A stretch of DNA of 64,000 nt from Hemicordylus capensis (lineage: Eukaryota > Chordata > Lepidosauria > Squamata > Cordylidae), in contig NC_069659.1 of the NCBI RefSeq assembly GCF_027244095.1, positions 88,533,501 to 88,597,500 on the forward strand, in the 5' to 3' direction. Below, piece by piece: positions 1-49,799 of the stretch. Every line of letters begins with the position of its first letter. The stretch's first letter is position 1. The notes below the pieces were generated by a model, which saw only the letters and a list, made by a program, of their open reading frames with translations, made no database searches and had not been told where the DNA came from. The position numbers and the translations under genes are program-made.

Positions 1-116
1 TGCCTCCAACATCCATCTCCTGTTTTCCTACCCTCTTAACATCCATATTGTGTATGTTATGAAAAATGGGAAGGAAATGTCATTTTAGCCTACTTTCTGT
101 ACGCTTTTACTATCAC

Positions 117-510
117 CCAGCTCTCTGTGGGTGTGAGTCGCTATCAACTTTACAATGCCTGGACTGATTTGGACCAAACGTTTTACAGTTGTAGGAAACA
201 TAGGGACATCTCAACAGTGTAGTTTGTAATGTTGTCATTCACCTCAGTTTAAGATAGCAGATATGTGAATGTCTGAGGTGCAAGTTGGCTAACTTGAACC
301 ATCTACCAATTTGAACCAAATTTGGAACAGTTGTAGGAACACAGAGGGACATCTCAATTGTGTAGTTTGTGATGATATAATCCGCCCCAATTCAAGATGT
401 GGGTGTGTATACGTTTAAGGCAGAAGTGGGCTAACTTGTAAAGATGGTAATTATCAATTAAGATTTAAGTGAAAGCAAAGTAGGCAGATTAGTGCTTGCC
501 AGAACTTCTT
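117..510 (+). repeat. Element with internal ~140-bp tandem units, copy A
   Basis: Degenerate direct repeats carry recurring blocks such as 'accaatttgaaccaaattt', 'tgtagtttgtgatgatat' and 'gtgggctaacttgt'. The array is followed by a non-repeated end, 'gaaagcaaagtaggcagatt' and on to 'gccagaactt'. The same opening block, units and end occur at 51.22-52.17 kb, so this is a dispersed element with an internal array and not a local satellite. Class unknown; edges are approximate. Confidence 0.6.
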
Positions 511-859
511 GTTTACTTTTTGCTCCAGGAACAAAAACATTTGAGTCTGGCATCACCAACTAATCTGTTCTTCATTACATTATTTTCTGATTTGTAAAGT
601 AACTTGACTAATTTTATTTCTATTTTTTAATCTAAATATTAATTTGACATACATAAAATAACAATCTTGTTGGAAAAGTCTTGCTGGTAGAAATGTTTAT
701 TTGTTCCTATACTTCCACAACAAAACTCAGTAACTACCTGTTGACTGAGGGATGGCAAACTCCATTACCACAATAAACATAAAAGCTAAATGTCTTCTAG
801 AAGTGATATAACTCTCAAAGTGCATTTCATAGTTACACCAAATGACCATCAACTCAATC
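511..859. other. DNAJC28 3' flank
   Basis: AT-rich sequence downstream of the DNAJC28 stop. On the minus strand an AATAAA hexamer (plus-strand 696-701) lies about 160 bases beyond the stop and is a plausible polyadenylation signal. Nothing else recognised. Confidence 0.4.
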
Positions 860-2008
860 TTATTTGAAAATAAGATTAACCCATTTTAAAAAACTTGTTT
901 TAAAAGTAGGTGCATTGACACTTTGGTTTTCTGTTTCCTCAGTGTCCTTTGCAGCCTTTAGTGCCTTTGTTTTTTTCAGCTTGGTTTCATAGAGCTCTTG
1001 AGCACGTGTAATTTCTTTGTCTGCATTAAAATGCACCATCTGCCTGCTGAGAATAGGGACAACTAAGTTGAAGTCATTAATCCTTTTGTTTAGCATCTTG
1101 ATATTTTTTATAAATTGTTCACAAACCTCATTCCATTGTTTCTCTTTATGTGGTGTCATTGGATCTCCAAGTTTATTCCTAGAAGCAACCATGTCATTTC
1201 GTAATTGTTCAATTGTTTCCCGTATTTCTTTCTGCATTAAAATCCATTCTGGCTGGTATCCATTGTCTAATAGAATTCTATTCAAATTGTGAGTCATAGG
1301 ATCAATATGTGGATAGTCTGAAAATTTTTGCAATGGCTTTCCTTTACCACTGAGGTTATCAAAGTCTCCTTTTGCCATAGATTCCTGAATGAGGTCTTCA
1401 ACTAACCGTTCAATTGCTTGTGTAATCTTTGCCTTCTTACTTTGCTTTACATCTTTAGCTAACATAACATTGTGTATCGCAAACTGGTTCTCCATTTTCT
1501 GCTTTCGGTATTCCATGACCTGTTCAGAAGCCCGATCTACTCTAAACTGCATATACTGTCTCTCTCTTTGACTTGGAGTTCCGAAACCAATACCTTCGAA
1601 ATTTAAATACTGTCTATGTTGTGGTGCTTTAGGTTTGAATATTTCCTCCTCCTCCTCCTCCACCTTTTCACTTAATTTCATTTTTGTGGCAATATCATTA
1701 AGCACTGATCTGTATGCTTCTTCGATCTGCACAAAAGTTGCAGAATCTGCTGTAACTGATCCACTGTCTGGGTGAAATTGTTTGGCTAGGTCTCGGTATG
1801 AATTTCTGACATCATCCAAGGAACAGCCTTCCTGAAGTTTAAGCAGCCTGTAAGAGTTTCTGATGTTTTTAGGTCTGTGCTCTGACAGCAGCCTGTTGCC
1901 ACAGATACAGTGATGTGGAACCAGTTTAGTTTTCTTTGGAACCAGCACTGAGTACACCCAGACACGACTCTGTATTTTTCTCATCAGTACCATACAAAGC
2001 CAGTTCAT
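860..2008 (-). CDS. DNAJC28: DnaJ homolog subfamily C member 28
   Basis: An intact 382-residue frame in a single coding exon, close to the length I recall for human DNAJC28 (388). Residues about 50-110 form a J domain with the HPD tripeptide at 79-81, which in this family stimulates Hsp70 ATPase. An acidic Glu run follows at about 117-122, and residues about 195-270 are the DUF1992 domain containing '[14 protein letters not shown]'. The N terminus is rich in Arg/Lys and hydrophobic residues with few acids, as expected for mitochondrial import. The first Met aligns with the human start; Met6 and Met9 are alternatives. A good splice acceptor (pyrimidine-rich 'tctatttcttcag' on the minus strand) ends at 2048, so the transcript probably has an upstream noncoding exon near 6 kb. 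The C terminus 'FLKWVNL' matches the family. Cellular role is poorly defined in general. Confidence 0.95.
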   Translation of the reverse strand: MNWLCMVLMRKIQSRVWVYSVLVPKKTKLVPHHCICGNRLLSEHRPKNIRNSYRLLKLQEGCSLDDVRNSYRDLAKQFHPDSGSVTADSATFVQIEEAYRSVLNDIATKMKLSEKVEEEEEEIFKPKAPQHRQYLNFEGIGFGTPSQRERQYMQFRVDRASEQVMEYRKQKMENQFAIHNVMLAKDVKQSKKAKITQAIERLVEDLIQESMAKGDFDNLSGKGKPLQKFSDYPHIDPMTHNLNRILLDNGYQPEWILMQKEIRETIEQLRNDMVASRNKLGDPMTPHKEKQWNEVCEQFIKNIKMLNKRINDFNLVVPILSRQMVHFNADKEITRAQELYETKLKKTKALKAAKDTEETENQSVNAPTFKTSFLKWVNLIFK

Positions 2009-2047
2009 AGTTCTTCAGAGCAGCTGAACCATCACCTAATTGCAAAT

Positions 2048-3600
2048 CTGAAGAAATAGAGGCATTACGTATAATTAAGAAGCTTAAATATAACTTATTA
2101 AACTAAAGTACCTAATGACATTATTGGATTCTTTTCTATAAGATGTTTATGGAAATGAAGACATTGATATACACACACATAATAACTTCAGTTGTGCTTT
2201 GTATTACACTTTATAACCAAGTTTGGGATTTTCCACAATACCAATGGATTTTTATTTTATATATTTATTCAATTTCTATACCACCCTTCAAAAAATGGAG
2301 CATTTTTAAAACTATGCTGACTCTGGCCTAGTGTGTTGTTATAATAGGAATAGATATTTCAGATCTCAAACTGATTAAGAAAAAGAATATGTAAAGATGA
2401 GCTTTTCTCTTTAAAGTGAATGGTAACTTTTGAATATTAATTTGTAAGAGTAAAATTGATCCCCATGTGAGCACACACATTTATTTAAAATTAAATAACC
2501 TGGCTTTTAATCAGTTGATAAACTAAAAATATTTCAACAGTTGACAGCCTAGTTACTGTAGGTCAACTACAAACAAAACAACTCCATTCCAAACAGCCCA
2601 GCCATCCAATTACAGCAAGGATCACATTATTCCAGATGTAATCTGCTATTGTACATTAACTGGAAAATAAATTAGAGAACATTTTAACTGGAAAGCAAAA
2701 GGCCACCAACATTTTACCATCCATTGCTCTGAAAGGTTGAAACGTGGCCATTCTGCATGCCTAGAAAGTGCTGTATTCTTCTGCCAGCTTTTTATAAGAC
2801 TGTGGAAAAATGAGAATTCCCATTAAAATCAAACAAATTATCAGCCAAGGTTCACAACTAGTGCTGTGAACCACTCTATTACACAAGCCGAAATGTGAGC
2901 TGGATCCTAACATTTTATATTGATTACCTTTTTCTATCCACTATTGTTAACAGAATCTTTGTTCCATCTTGAAGGGCAAAATAGAAACATGAAATAATTT
3001 AGTAACTGAGCAACTGGTATCTTTATTTGGATTAAGTTTAGCAGGGAGGGAAAAAGAAAGAAATCATCAAGCCTCTGATTATAATTTCAAAAGAACTTAA
3101 ATTACAAGTGCTAGTCTAGGACTCAAGCTTTCTTGTGAATTATGTATTCTGCCTGGAGGTCCTTCCCAATAAAGTCAGATGCAAGGGAATGGTTGTGGTT
3201 ATTGAACTGTAAAACAACAGCACTCTGTACATACTTAGTGTGCTTTCTTCTTTATTATGATGATGGGTGCTTTGGCAAAAATATGGTATTCTAATAAAGA
3301 TATATAAATATTATTGCACATGTCCTAATTTCTCACTGGATTTTATGAGAAAACCAATATGAACTGATGTGACAGACTGGGGGTGAATTTGAGAACATTT
3401 TCCTGGGATCTACCCTCTAGAGAGAGATTTCTCCCACTTTAGGAGCACACCAGTTCTTCAAGGTAGGCTGCCAACAACTGAGAATTGGCTATACAGTGGC
3501 TCTAGATCAGAGACCACAGAACCCAGCTCTAGAAGACTATAATAATCTAAACCAAGCATTCAGTAGCGATTACCTGACAAGACACACGAGGAAGAGTTTT
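2048..3600. other. Unassigned, probable DNAJC28 5'-UTR intron
   Basis: AT-rich DNA between the coding exon's acceptor at 2048 and the GC-rich promoter near 6 kb. No open frame resembles a known protein and no clear repeat was recognised. Most likely intronic for DNAJC28. Confidence 0.35.
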
Positions 3601-4050
3601 CACATAATACCTTCTAGAACCTTTTAAAACCAGACTGAAGCCACTTCTAAGTACAGGCACTCCCCAACTTACACTCAAATTACAAACATCCATACTTACA
3701 AACAAAGCTCCATAACATACTACATTAAGGAAGTCCCCAATTTACAAACAAGTTATTGCTCTTGGATGTGTGTTCCAAGTTATGGAAATCTGACTTGCAA
3801 ACAAACTTTTGGAACACAACCCATTTGTAAATTGAGTACTTTCTATATATGAAATTTATTAATAAAAATAAGAATTGTACACAATAAGGAAACTGCAGAC
3901 AATAGAGTCAAGTGGGTGTAAATACACAGGAATTTAGAAATAAAATACAAAACTACTTACACTAAGTTTTACCTTAGTTTAATAGTTTACTATTAGTTTA
4001 GTAAGAAGGTCCTTACAGATCCTTAGCTGAGAGAGTTTTAATCTTTAGAG

Positions 4051-4186
4051 CAGGGGCAGGCAAACGTGGCTCTCCAGCTGTTGTTGAACTATACAGTAAC
4101 TCCATCATCCCCAGCCACAATAAATTGATGGGATGATGAGAATTATAGTTCAACAGCAGCTGGAGAGCCAAAGTTGCCCACTCCTG
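4051..4186. mobile_element. Short hAT-type MITE, copy 1
   Basis: Ends are inverted repeats beginning CAGG; the inner arms 'ctccagctgttgttgaacta' and its complement flank 'ccatcatccccagcc'. Flanking octamers 'ctttagag' and 'ctctatag' match at 6 of 8 positions. The same family recurs at 9.8, 23.3, 49.0, 51.8 and 57.1 kb and, split by a second element, at 41.2-42.7 kb. Confidence 0.75.
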
Positions 4187-4309
4187 CTCTATAGCATATC
4201 CATTTTAGACATGTTAGTAGATGGGAAATGGTGACCACTTGCTAGGCCATTCAAATATTTATATGGACAAAAAATGGGGGAGCATAGGCTGAGCCACCAT
4301 TGAGCAAAT

Positions 4310-4800
4310 GGGTTTGAAGAACCTGGGCCACTGTGCTTCAGGGGACTTGCCCTGTGCCCCAGCCACGCCCCTGCGTCTGACATCAAATGCAGGGGGGTCA
4401 TTTCACTCACAAACGGGGCCCCACAGCCCCATTTATGAGCAAAATCCAGCCAGTGCTGTGTTCTCAGTGCAGCCGGAGAGGTCGCTCCCAGCCATGCTGC
4501 GAATGCAGCACTGCCTGGATTTTGCTTATTAATAGGGCCCTGTGGGTTTGTGAGCGGAACCAGTGCTGCATTCACAGCATGGCCGGGAGCAACTTCCCCT
4601 GCCTTTAAGAGGCAGGGAGAGCCGCTCCAACCACGCTGCGAAGGCGGCACTGGCCGGACTTAGCTCACAAATGGGGCCACACGGCCCCATTTGAGAGCTA
4701 TGCCACGCCCCATTTGCCTGAGATGCAGGGGGGCATGGCTTAACTGTGTGCCCTGCATCTGATGCAGGGGGGGCAGCTTGGCGATGGCGGCGGGCTGATC
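4310..4800. repeat. GC-rich degenerate repeat block
   Basis: Recurring blocks such as 'cagtgctg', 'cacaaa(c/t)ggggcc' and 'gatgcagggggg' appear in direct and inverted orientation. Much richer in GC than its surroundings. Open frames through it on both strands follow the repeat structure and are not genes. Family not identified. Confidence 0.45.
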
Positions 4801-5488
4801 CTTCAAGTATTTTCTGGTTGTGTTGGGGGAGGGGGATAGGAGCTGAACAAATTAATATATATATTCACTTGTTTCTTTGGGTGTTTTTAAAATGTTGTTA
4901 CAGTATAACTAGATGAACATTCCTAAAAAATAAGTTTAAGTAATACTTTTATTACACCAGTAGAGGGAAAATATTGTTTTGCAGAAGGCTAAATAAAAAT
5001 GCTATACTGTACAAGGCATATGGCTCTGTGGTCGCCAGGAGTAGCTGACGCTGACTTGACAGCACAACTTTACCATTTACAAGGCAGAAAATTGTCTTTT
5101 TTTTAATGCGGTAGCTGCAAAGATTTAATCAGAAAGGGAAACACAGCTGGGAGAAGAATCTTGAATATATTTTGTGACAATCAAAAGCGCCGGGCATTGC
5201 ACAAACATTTAAAAACAAATGAAGATTGTCTTTAATAAACAAAATTTGTTTTATCAAAAGTGTGTATTCCTTGAAGATCAGAAGCAACCTTAAGAAACAC
5301 AACTAAGGGGAGACTAGATCCTTGCTTTTTCAAAGTTATACTTTTGCTTCCATTCTCTTTTAAGCATGTAATTTAGTTTTATTATGAAATTTGGACCTAT
5401 GTTGGGAAAAGCTAGAAGAAAGTAAATCCTTCCCTCAACTAAAAAGAAGCGCGGGAGGCTGGGTGGGGGGAGCTTAAAAGCAGCAGGG
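4801..5488. other. Unassigned intergenic DNA
   Basis: AT-rich, no open frame or repeat that I recognise. Confidence 0.3.
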
Positions 5489-5697
5489 GCTGAATGAGGT
5501 TAGAGTGTTGGACTAGGGCCGGGGAGACCCGAGTTCAAATCCCCATTCAGACATGAAACTCACTGGGTGCCTCTGGGCCAGTCACGTATCTCTCAGTCTC
5601 ACCTAGCTCACCGGGTTGTTGTGAGGAAGGATAAAGAAAGCCCTGATGGGCTCCTTGGGAAAAGAGCAGGACACACATGTTAAAATAAAATAAAGGT
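5489..5697 (+). repeat. tRNA-derived SINE copy
   Basis: Contains a pol III B-box-like 'gagttcaaatcc', the body 'ctgggccagtcac' and the L2-like tail ending near 'agagcagga', with an A-rich end. Same family as copies at 7.4, 7.7, 11.8, 21.5, 47.0, 57.1-57.5 and 59.4 kb. The tRNA head is partly eroded. Confidence 0.75.
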
Positions 5698-5929
5698 TTC
5701 TTCCCTTCCCTTTTGAAAGGGTGAAACAATAAGGGTTTGCCACTGTGGTGGGCTCAATCCACATTCAACTGAAGCCAAAGGCAGTCCTCCCCGTCTGTTA
5801 ATAGTTTTGACATCACGTGCACCTTGCGCTTGCCAATCAGAACAACGTTGGCCTATTCCTGTCTGCCACAGACGTATTAATGGACCTCCACTACCAAAAA
5901 TAAACCCATCTTGCAAAGCCCTCCACTTC

Positions 5930-6290
5930 CCTGGGCCTTTGCTGTCCTCCCCCGCAGGTCAACCCACGCCCAGCTGCTCCCCACTTCAGCCCGGCCAGTC
6001 AACCCCACCCCCGTCGCTTTACCTTTTGATTAACGACCTTCCCCAACCGCTGTCAAGGAGGGGAGGCAAGCGAGTCAACACAACCCCGCCCCCAAGAGCC
6101 TAGACCAAGGTGCACATGGCGCGTATTGTGCCGCTTAGGATTCTGGGAGACGTAGTTCTTGGAAAGGCTGCATTTAACATGTCCCACTTCAGTGAACCAA
6201 GGGTGGGAAATATGGCGGGGGCGGTGCGGGGTGTATGCAGCTTGCAGGTGGAAACCGATACACGGCTTGTCTTGCTGTCTTTTGATTTTT
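5930..6290. promoter_or_regulatory. CpG-rich probable DNAJC28 promoter
   Basis: CpG dinucleotides, scarce elsewhere in the window, cluster here with a GC box 'ccccgccccc' near 6084. An SBS/ZNF143-THAP11-like site (reverse complement 'aactacgtctcccagaatcc') lies at 6138-6157. On the minus strand 'aaaag|gtaaag' near 6023 could be the donor of a DNAJC28 5'-UTR exon. The gene on the other side is the plus-strand GART-like gene, so the promoter could be shared, but the first coding exon is 7 kb away and no linking exon was identified. Confidence 0.5.
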
Positions 6291-6957
6291 AAGTTTCGAG
6301 CTGGCGGCTGTAGAGGTGGCAACTTACAGCTATTAAAAACTACAACTGTTCTCAGTTCTTACCGAAACTGTGGCCTGCTTTGTGCGTTTTACATTTTCCC
6401 AATTCGTGATAATAATTATACGTGTGCTATATACAGTGCTTTGTTGCCACCTACACATAAAGCTCTAAGCTTCAAGTTACCAAACTTTATAATCCTATCT
6501 AAGGTTTTCCAGAGCCAATGGCAGGGTTAAAGTTGCTTTAAAAAAAAAAAAAAAGCTTAACATTAGGAATCTGGGTTGATTGAACTGAGAGGTAAACTCT
6601 TTTACTCCTTAGATTGTTTCACCGAATAGCTGTTCCCCTTGGATCAGTTGCAATTGCCTGATAATTAATAGGAGGGCTAAATTTCTGTTTTTGTTTATGT
6701 CTCTTGGTACCTTATGCAATTTTCCATTTGAAGATGATCACATTCACATATTAAGTTATTCAGGGTTTCTGTCTGTGCCTTTAACTATTGTGCAGGAAAG
6801 GACACTTCTGCAGGTGCACTTTTCTCTCCCCTTCGTGAGAACCCTGTATCTGCCAAAAATTCTGTCTTCTTCTGCACAGTTATTAAATAATTTGGAGCTC
6901 TGTCCTCCTTTGCATCAGGTCACTTTATTAGTGAATGTAGGTAGATTTGGAAATTGA

Positions 6958-6975
6958 GACACACACACACACACC
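6958..6975. repeat. (AC)n microsatellite
   Basis: About nine uninterrupted AC units, flanked by ordinary sequence. Confidence 0.9.
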
Positions 6976-7109
6976 CCATTCGTGGAATGTGCAATTGGCA
7001 TGTTACCTCTCCTCCTCTAAAGATGGCCAGTGTCTCAGTAATACACCAGCCAATATTAATACTCAGGCACTTGATCCAGAGAATATTTGTTTTATTTTTG
7101 TTTGTTTTG

Positions 7110-7415
7110 GAATAATAGGATTTACAATTGGAAGGGACCCTGCGAGTCTTCTTGTCCAACCAGCTGCACAGTGCAGGAAACTGCTACTACAGCATCTCTA
7201 ATAGATGGCTGTCCAACCACTGTTTGAAAACCTCCAGAAGAATCCACCGCTGCATGAAACAGACTCTTCCACTGGCATAATACAGCTCTTAATATTAGGA
7301 AACTCTTCCTAATGTTTAGGCTAAATCTGCTTCCTTGTAATTTTAACCCATCCTAGTCCTACCCTTAGGAGCAACAGAAAACGAGTCTGCTCCTTCTTCT
7401 GCAGATATTTGAAGA
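7110..7415 (-). mobile_element. CR1-type LINE 3' fragment, part 1
   Basis: Matches the widely known amniote CR1 3' sequence read in reverse: 'ttggaagggaccctgcgagt', then 'aacctccag', 'cttcctaatgtttaggctaa' and 'ggagcaacagaaaac'. The same element seems to resume at about 7844-7960 ('tccaggctaaacata', 'ctcctctggaccc'), separated by two SINE copies inserted later. Confidence 0.75.
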
Positions 7416-7424
7416 CTGAAGATA

Positions 7425-7650
7425 GAGAGCCAGCGTGATGTAGTGGTTGGAGTGCTGGACTAGGACTGGGGAGACCCGAGTTCAAATCCACATTCAGCCA
7501 TGATAATAGCTGGGTGACTCTGGGCCAGTCACTTCTCTCTCAGCCTAACCTGCTTCACAGGGTTGTTGTGATGAGAAACCTAAGTATGTAGTACACCGCT
7601 TTGGGCTCCTTGGAGGAAAAGCAGGATATAGAATGTGAAATAATATATGA
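7425..7650 (+). repeat. tRNA-derived SINE, near full length
   Basis: Starts with the tRNA-like head 'gatgtagtggttggagtgct' (A box), then B box 'gagttcaaatcc', the central body and the tail 'gctccttggaggaaaagcag'. Inserted into the CR1 fragment. Confidence 0.8.
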
Positions 7651-7654
7651 TTTC

Positions 7655-7833
7655 ACACATGCAGAGACCCAAGTTCAAATCCCCATTCAGCCATGATACT
7701 AGCTGGATGGGGCCAGTCACTTCTCTCTCAGCCTAACCTACTTCACAGGGTTGTTGTGAGGAGAAACTTAAGTTTGTAGTACACCGCTCTGGGCTCTTTG
7801 GAAGAAGAGCAGGATATAAATGTAATAATAATC
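7655..7833 (+). repeat. tRNA-derived SINE, head missing
   Basis: Second copy of the same SINE directly after the first, beginning within the B-box region 'aagttcaaatcc' and ending 'aggatataaatgtaataa'. The pair forms a head-to-tail SINE couple inside the CR1 fragment. Confidence 0.75.
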
Positions 7834-7843
7834 ATATCCCCAC

Positions 7844-7960
7844 TACTTAGTCTTCTTTTCTCCAGGCTAAACATACCTTCATAGGACTCCTCACCATCTT
7901 TTTTGGCCTCCTCTGGACCCATAACAGTTTACCAATGTTCAGTTCTTTTATATGCTTAAA
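7844..7960 (-). mobile_element. CR1-type LINE 3' fragment, part 2
   Basis: Continuation of the CR1 sequence interrupted at 7415, with 'ttctccaggctaaacata' and 'tttggcctcctctggaccc'. Confidence 0.65.
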
Positions 7961-9806
7961 TCCTGCTTCAGGACAATGTCTTCTTTAGGTAGCTGCAACA
8001 TATAAATATACAATCAAAAAATAAAACTGAAAGACAAGATTCACATACTGCATAATTTGTAGGATCCACTGATATATATGATGACCACTAACGTTGATAG
8101 TTCTATAAATTGATAGAGGTTAAACCTATCTAATGCTTTATCTTTCTAGCAATTCCCCCTGCTCCAGCTCAAGATTAGTCAGCATATAATCTTTTAAAGT
8201 GTGCCAGAGATACAATATAAAGCTTCTGTCTTGCTTGCCTTGTTTGCAAATTATAACCAAATCCCTGCAGCAAAATCCATGAAAGGATCAGTGATCTTTC
8301 AATAGTTCACTAGTATCTGATTCTAGAGTCATCACTTACACAAAAACTGTTAGGAGCATGTTATGCTGGGACCCTGATTATTTGATCAAGACTTTTAGGA
8401 TTGCAAATGAGATGCTTTTGGAACCATGCATACAAATATCAGAATGGTTTCCTGTCTGCCTCACCTCACTCCAATGGCACAATCAATTTTTTGTGTAATA
8501 CATTCATACATAATTCATTCATACATAAAGCCTGGAGCTCAGCTTGCCTCCCAGCTATATGTGTTTGGCTACCAGAATATTGCTTGTTTTACGTGGAAAA
8601 TGAGTCTTGCAACTTTGCTAGCATCTATTCAACTATTAAATTTTAATTTATATCCCTGACAAGTCTGGATCGTCTGTAATGTCTGATGGTGTGCTCTCAC
8701 ACAGGATCACAGCATTTATAGACATGTGTTTGTTCCTTATTTTTCTCTCTGAACACATGGATCTTTCTTTAGCTTTAAATAAGAACATGCTGTGAGCCAC
8801 ATCATGATATGCAACTAATAGAAATGTAGTCCGAGTCTATCCTCCTTGTATGTGACTGGACACAAGGAGACGGAATTGCAAGCAGGGGATTCTGTCAGTG
8901 AGCTGGACTGAAAATTCTCTCAGCAAGCAACAAAACCATTTTTTCTTCACCAACGGATGTTCACATAACTTAATCTGGTATCAACTGAGGAATTCATTAT
9001 TAGCGCTGTATACAGTTTAGAAGAACCCTAAAAGTGTGACTTAAATATTTACAGAATAACCTGGAATCATTTGGTAAGTGCTATTTACACTTATTATCCT
9101 ACCTGAGACTTTTTATGAGGTGCTAAGATCAAAATATGTACTCTCTTTTTTACCTAAGAAAGGTAGATGGGTAAACTTACTACACCATAGACTCTTAAAT
9201 GTGTATTTATTATACTGTGAAACACATTGAATCAAGCATTTGCAATTTAGATTAAAAGAACTACTGGAAACAGGTCTCATTTACTTTATTGTATGTGAGC
9301 AAGACAACAGTAATATTTTGATATGAACTGATAGTACAATTCAGATTGATTGCCACTCAAAACTGGTAATCTCTAACTCTCAGGGTGGCCATGAAGATAT
9401 ACTGTTGTGCCATTTAGTGAAATTATGTGAGAATCACCAAGGGTGAAGAGTAGCGCAATTGTAATATATTTGGGTTTAGCAGTAGTGTCACTAGAGTGGG
9501 ATAATATAGGCACTGTTCTGAGCAATGGACATCAAAGTTAACATCATATACTGACAATTATTAAGACATTATATATTGATGTTAATATATTAAATTATGT
9601 AGTGTTTTCAGTATGGCAATGATAAGCCTGTTTTTAGGTTGGTATCTGAAAAGCTAAACAAAAACTTTTCAAGATCCCAAACTGGCATCTGCACAACAAA
9701 GAGCACCTCAAAATGTTCCCATAGCTAGCCAAAATATTCCTCTAGGCATTCCTAATCCAGGTGGACATGAATGAACCAGGAGTGTGTGTGTGTGAGTGAG
9801 TGAGTG
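7961..9806. other. Unassigned intergenic DNA
   Basis: AT-rich; only short frames without recognisable protein similarity. No structural RNA, tandem array or clear transposon seen. Confidence 0.3.
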
Positions 9807-9946
9807 TTGGGGGTTTAACGAAGTTTGGCCCTCCAGCTGTCATTTAACTACAACCCCCATCATCCCCAGCCACAATGACCAATAATCAGGGGTTTTTGGA
9901 GTTGTAGTTTAACAACAGCTGGAGGGCTAAAGTTTATCTAGCCCTG
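9807..9946. mobile_element. Short hAT-type MITE, copy 2
   Basis: Inverted arms 'tttggccctccagctg' and 'cagctggagggctaaa' flank the shared core 'cccatcatccccagccacaa'. Left edge is approximate. Confidence 0.65.
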
Positions 9947-10070
9947 ATTTAGACTGCTCTGTGTGTGGTGGCCTCAGATGCAAACTCTTTAGCCTCATGC
10001 GCTTTCAGCCTCTAGCTCCTCTTCTGCAACAGTTTCAGATACAAAGAATACCCCCTGTGCTTATTCTGTG

Positions 10071-10534
10071 TGCAAGGGAATAGCAAGGTTGGAGTGGGCC
10101 CAGAGACAAGATTTTAAAATGCCCCCCCCTCACTGAAGCTCAGCTCATGAAGTAAAGAAATCTTAAATGAGGCTGAATAGCAGTAACAAAAAGCATAGTA
10201 AAATTTATTTATTTGTCTATATCTATATCTATCTATCATACACACAGACACACACACACCCATCATCATCATCATCATTCTAAATTGTTTTTTAAAAGGT
10301 TTTGTAAATTGTGGACAACGAAAGTCATTTAATGGTACTAGAGAAAGACATGCTGTTCTGGTAGCTCCAGGTCTTAACACTCATATTAATTTCAGAGAAT
10401 GAATACAACTGAAGGAAGCCCAAGTGGGTGCGTGGCTGGGGGAATCAGTCATGTGACTTGCCTCTGGGGGGCCCTCCAAGGCAGTGGGCCCCCAGACAAC
10501 TGTCTCCCCTTGCCCTATTATAGTTATGCCCCTG
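10071..10534 (-). mobile_element. hAT-type non-autonomous element
   Basis: Right end reads in reverse as 'caggggcataactataatag', a hAT-like terminus. An exact 8-bp duplication 'attctgtg' flanks it (10063-10070 and 10535-10542). The interior carries TATC, CA and CAT microsatellite tracts near 10.21-10.28 kb and no transposase. Confidence 0.75.
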
Positions 10535-10542
10535 ATTCTGTG

Positions 10543-11798
10543 ATTCGTTAATTTGTTAGGTTCATGCTCATTATGTAAAACAACACCAAAGGAAAGTGGT
10601 TTTTCTAGCCACTGTTTCTCTTTAGCTTGCGTAGTTCAGCTTAGAGCAGTGTTTTGACATCCTCCTGAACTCCCTAATAACATGCTACACATAAACACCC
10701 CCCCCCCCCCCAATAAGCTAGTTCTTCCTGGGTCTTTAAGCTGTGAGGGGGCAGTCCCTCGCCTTGCAACTTAAAGGATGCTTGGTGGGGAATGGGCTCA
10801 GAGAGTGAGTGTGGGCCCACCTGAGGTAGTGCATCTTATTCTCCCCCAATCTTAGGTTCCAGGACTAACAGAAGCAAAGCAGCAGGATTTTTGCTTTTCA
10901 GCCAGCTGCAGATGACTAAGGGTTTGCACCTGCATGCTGCGTTCTGACAACATGTAAGAGCAGGCCCTGCTAGTTGTTGAGGTTTGGGGTGAGATTAAGT
11001 CACATGTTGGTTCTCCCCAATCATTCTTTGCCAAGGTAGGCATACATAGCCTACCACTGAAGAGTCCTGCTTCTACCTTGCCCTCCCCCATTGTTCTGTC
11101 TCCCTCATCCACACACAGTGTGCATCTCTGTTATTAACAGAAGAAATAATAGGGCATCATAGTAACTGGCTTAATGTTTAATCATTCAATTCAAATTGAA
11201 TTTTGCTCAGTAGTTATAGTGGTGACAAAGGAATATAAGGAAGTACACTTTGAAATAAGAATGTTTATATATATATGACATCAAATATATATTAAATGCA
11301 TCACATTATTTATTTTATTCCATTGTTGTGATGCAGCCTCATACCATATTTGCTAGCATCTAGTCACCTTCAGCTTGGTCATGTCCTGCTATGTATTTCC
11401 CAGAATGTTGTATATTAATCCCCTGACCTTTATATGTTGTTCAGCAAATTCAAAACAAAGGTAATTTTTAAATAGGAAGAATTATATTACTTTGCTAGAT
11501 AAGCAGGCATATGTCACTCACTGTACCTTAATTATGCATTTAATGGGTAAGGGCTGCATAATGTCAATGTCTTAAAGGTCATATCCAGTGGTGTGTTTGT
11601 TTAGTTTCCTTCCTCGCATTTATGTTAACTTCTTGGTTTACATTTTAAAAATGGGTCACTAAATGAAGGTGTTGGTTGACTTCCAGACTAACACTGTGCT
11701 GATACAACAGTGCTGACTTCCAGTCTAAGGCCACTGCATCATAGCACAAGCGGGAAGGGATGGCTTTTTAATATTTCCCTTTACCTGAAAGGGAGACC
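10543..11798. other. Unassigned intergenic DNA
   Basis: Contains a C-run near 10.7 kb and otherwise nothing I recognise. A 5'-UTR exon of the plus-strand GART-like gene could lie here but cannot be placed from sequence alone. Confidence 0.3.
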
Positions 11799-12022
11799 GT
11801 CAAGCGTGGTGTAGTGGTTAGAGTGCTGGACTAGGACCGGGGAGACCCGAGTTCAAATCCCCATTCAGCCATGATACTAGCTGGGTGACTCTGGGCCAGT
11901 CACTTCTCTCTCAGCCTAACCTACTTCACAGGGTTGTTGTGAAAGAGAAACTCAAGTATGTAGTACACTGCTCTGGGCTCCTTGGAGGAAGAGCGGGATA
12001 TAAATGTAATAATAATAATAAA
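11799..12022 (+). repeat. tRNA-derived SINE, near full length
   Basis: Head 'gtggtgtagtggttagagtg', B box 'gagttcaaatcc', body 'ctgggccagtcacttctctc', tail 'gcgggatataaatgtaataa' and a short AAT run. One of the best preserved copies in the window. Confidence 0.85.
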
Positions 12023-49552
<37,530 letters not shown>

Positions 49553-49799
49553 TACTCTTCTGTAGCAGCTACAGCACAGGCAAGGGTAGTAGTACACACA
49601 GTAATAACAATAGTTAAGGTTGTACACTGAATTCAGGTTTTGAATTGTCAATTTTCTTTTATTCAAAGTACCCATATTTAATCGTGTTCATTAATTTCTT
49701 TGCTAAAATCAAAGCATTAGAACCAGAATTGTTACTTAGATCATGGTGAGGAAAGTATCAACACAATGAGATTCTAAGCTTCCCTAACTCTCAATGCCT

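Noticed and set aside
4189-4650. 153-codon open frame on the minus strand
   Set aside because: Follows the GC-rich repeat block, with parallel frames on both strands.
6115-6292. ATG with M-A-R-I-V-P as a possible alternative GART start
   Set aside because: Only the first three residues resemble a GART N terminus; the G-S-G-G-R-E-H motif is absent and exon 1 at 13273 has it.
11799-11850. tRNA gene suggested by A and B boxes
   Set aside because: It is the head of a SINE with the full body and tail; the same head recurs in several copies.
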